A stretch of DNA of 64,000 nucleotides from Opitutales bacterium (GTDB lineage Bacteria > Verrucomicrobiota > Verrucomicrobiia > Opitutales > Seribacteraceae): assembly GCA_028042835.1 (NCBI GenBank), contig JAOFOL010000004.1, positions 16,761-80,760 on the forward strand, given 5' to 3'. Below are positions 63,806 to 64,000 of this stretch, one piece after another (within the stretch, counting starts at the first letter, position 1; each line of letters starts with the position of its first letter). The position numbers were made by a program, and so were the translations under genes. Under the pieces are notes generated by a model. The model was not told the origin of the DNA, made no database searches, and saw nothing but the letters and a program-made list of their open reading frames with translations.

Positions 63806-64000
63806 ATGAATTTAAAAGTAATGGAACCCATTTCTTGCGGTGTAGTTGGAGTGGGTTATCTGGGACAACATCACGCTCGCATCTATCAAGAGTTAGATGA
63901 AGGTAGATTTATTGGGTTTTATGAACCAAATGATGATGCTGCACGCAAAATTGAAGAGGCCTATGGATGTCAGCGATATTTATCACTCGATGAATTAGGC
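63806..64000 (+). CDS. Gfo/Idh/MocA family oxidoreductase (3' end outside window)
   Basis: Sixty-five codons are in the window. The start MNLKVMEPISCGVVGVGYLG has the Gly-rich Rossmann motif, followed by QHHARIYQEL and FYEPNDDAARKIEEAYG, as in dehydrogenases of the family. A second ATG at 63821 is possible. Position after a LolCD-type pair suggests an envelope or lipid A precursor role, but this is only inference. Confidence 0.8.
   Translation, partial: MNLKVMEPISCGVVGVGYLGQHHARIYQELDEGRFIGFYEPNDDAARKIEEAYGCQRYLSLDELG

Overview
The window looks like a chromosomal segment of a heterotrophic, probably marine member of the Verrucomicrobiota (Opitutae/Puniceicoccales-like); the related Planctomycetota/Lentisphaerota cannot be excluded. 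The reasons are six S1-family sulfatases, two PSCyt1/DUF1549/DUF1553 + DUF1501 gene pairs, a DUF1080 protein, several secreted proteins with twin-arginine-like N termini, Gfo/Idh/MocA and TIM-barrel sugar enzymes, and ordinary Gram-negative envelope genes. Base composition is moderate and becomes more AT-rich to the right. I see no tRNA, rRNA, CRISPR array, transposase or phage gene.

Layout. 1-2.6 kb: a sulfatase entering from the left, a 41-residue membrane peptide, a decayed relative of the large kelch protein further right, and REP-like repeats. 2.7-11.5 kb: housekeeping genes (typA, a lipoprotein, hflK-hflC, a NUDIX hydrolase, an MscS channel, DUF3147, a cupin, DUF423) and a helical-repeat protein. 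11.5-31.3 kb: accessory degradation and surface genes: two cytochrome/DUF1501 pairs in opposite orientation, sulfatases, a kelch/Ig/LamG surface protein, two highly charged secreted proteins sharing a repeated motif (one with a metallothionein-like Cys tail), DUF1080, a PD40 propeller and a TIM-barrel protein. 31.3-35 kb: an FAD oxidoreductase, a CRY-DASH-like cryptochrome and a lactonase-type propeller. 35.2-38 kb: a flagellin carrying a C-type-lectin domain, a broken sufE copy beside an intact sufE, and a His-rich lipoprotein. 38-42.8 kb: two sulfatases and a fatty acid desaturase. 42.9-46 kb: a lipase-like hydrolase, a kinase-like unknown, a histidine phosphatase and a PchR-like AraC regulator with a Fur-box-like operator. 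46-54 kb: a ybbP-ybbA-tesA-type operon, a membrane protein/DUF2256/photolyase chain, an ADP-ribosylglycohydrolase and an HDAC-family deacetylase. 54-58 kb: an operon of Gfo/Idh, membrane protein, TIM barrel and sulfatase. 58-64 kb: a ydbH-ynbE-ydbL set, a LolC/LolD-type transporter pair and the start of another Gfo/Idh gene.

How it fits together. The sulfatases, sugar oxidoreductases and isomerases suggest growth on sulfated glycans. The cytochrome/DUF1501 pairs, kelch protein and lectin-bearing flagellin look like exported or surface machinery that meets those substrates. YdbH/YnbE/YdbL, LolCD-type and YbbAP/TesA-type genes serve the envelope. The most unusual items are the flagellin-CTLD chimera with its overlapping upstream ORF, the repeat-sharing pair of metal-binding-like secreted proteins, the kinase-like protein coupled to a lipase, and the AraC gene with an operator inside its promoter spacer and an apparently leaderless start.
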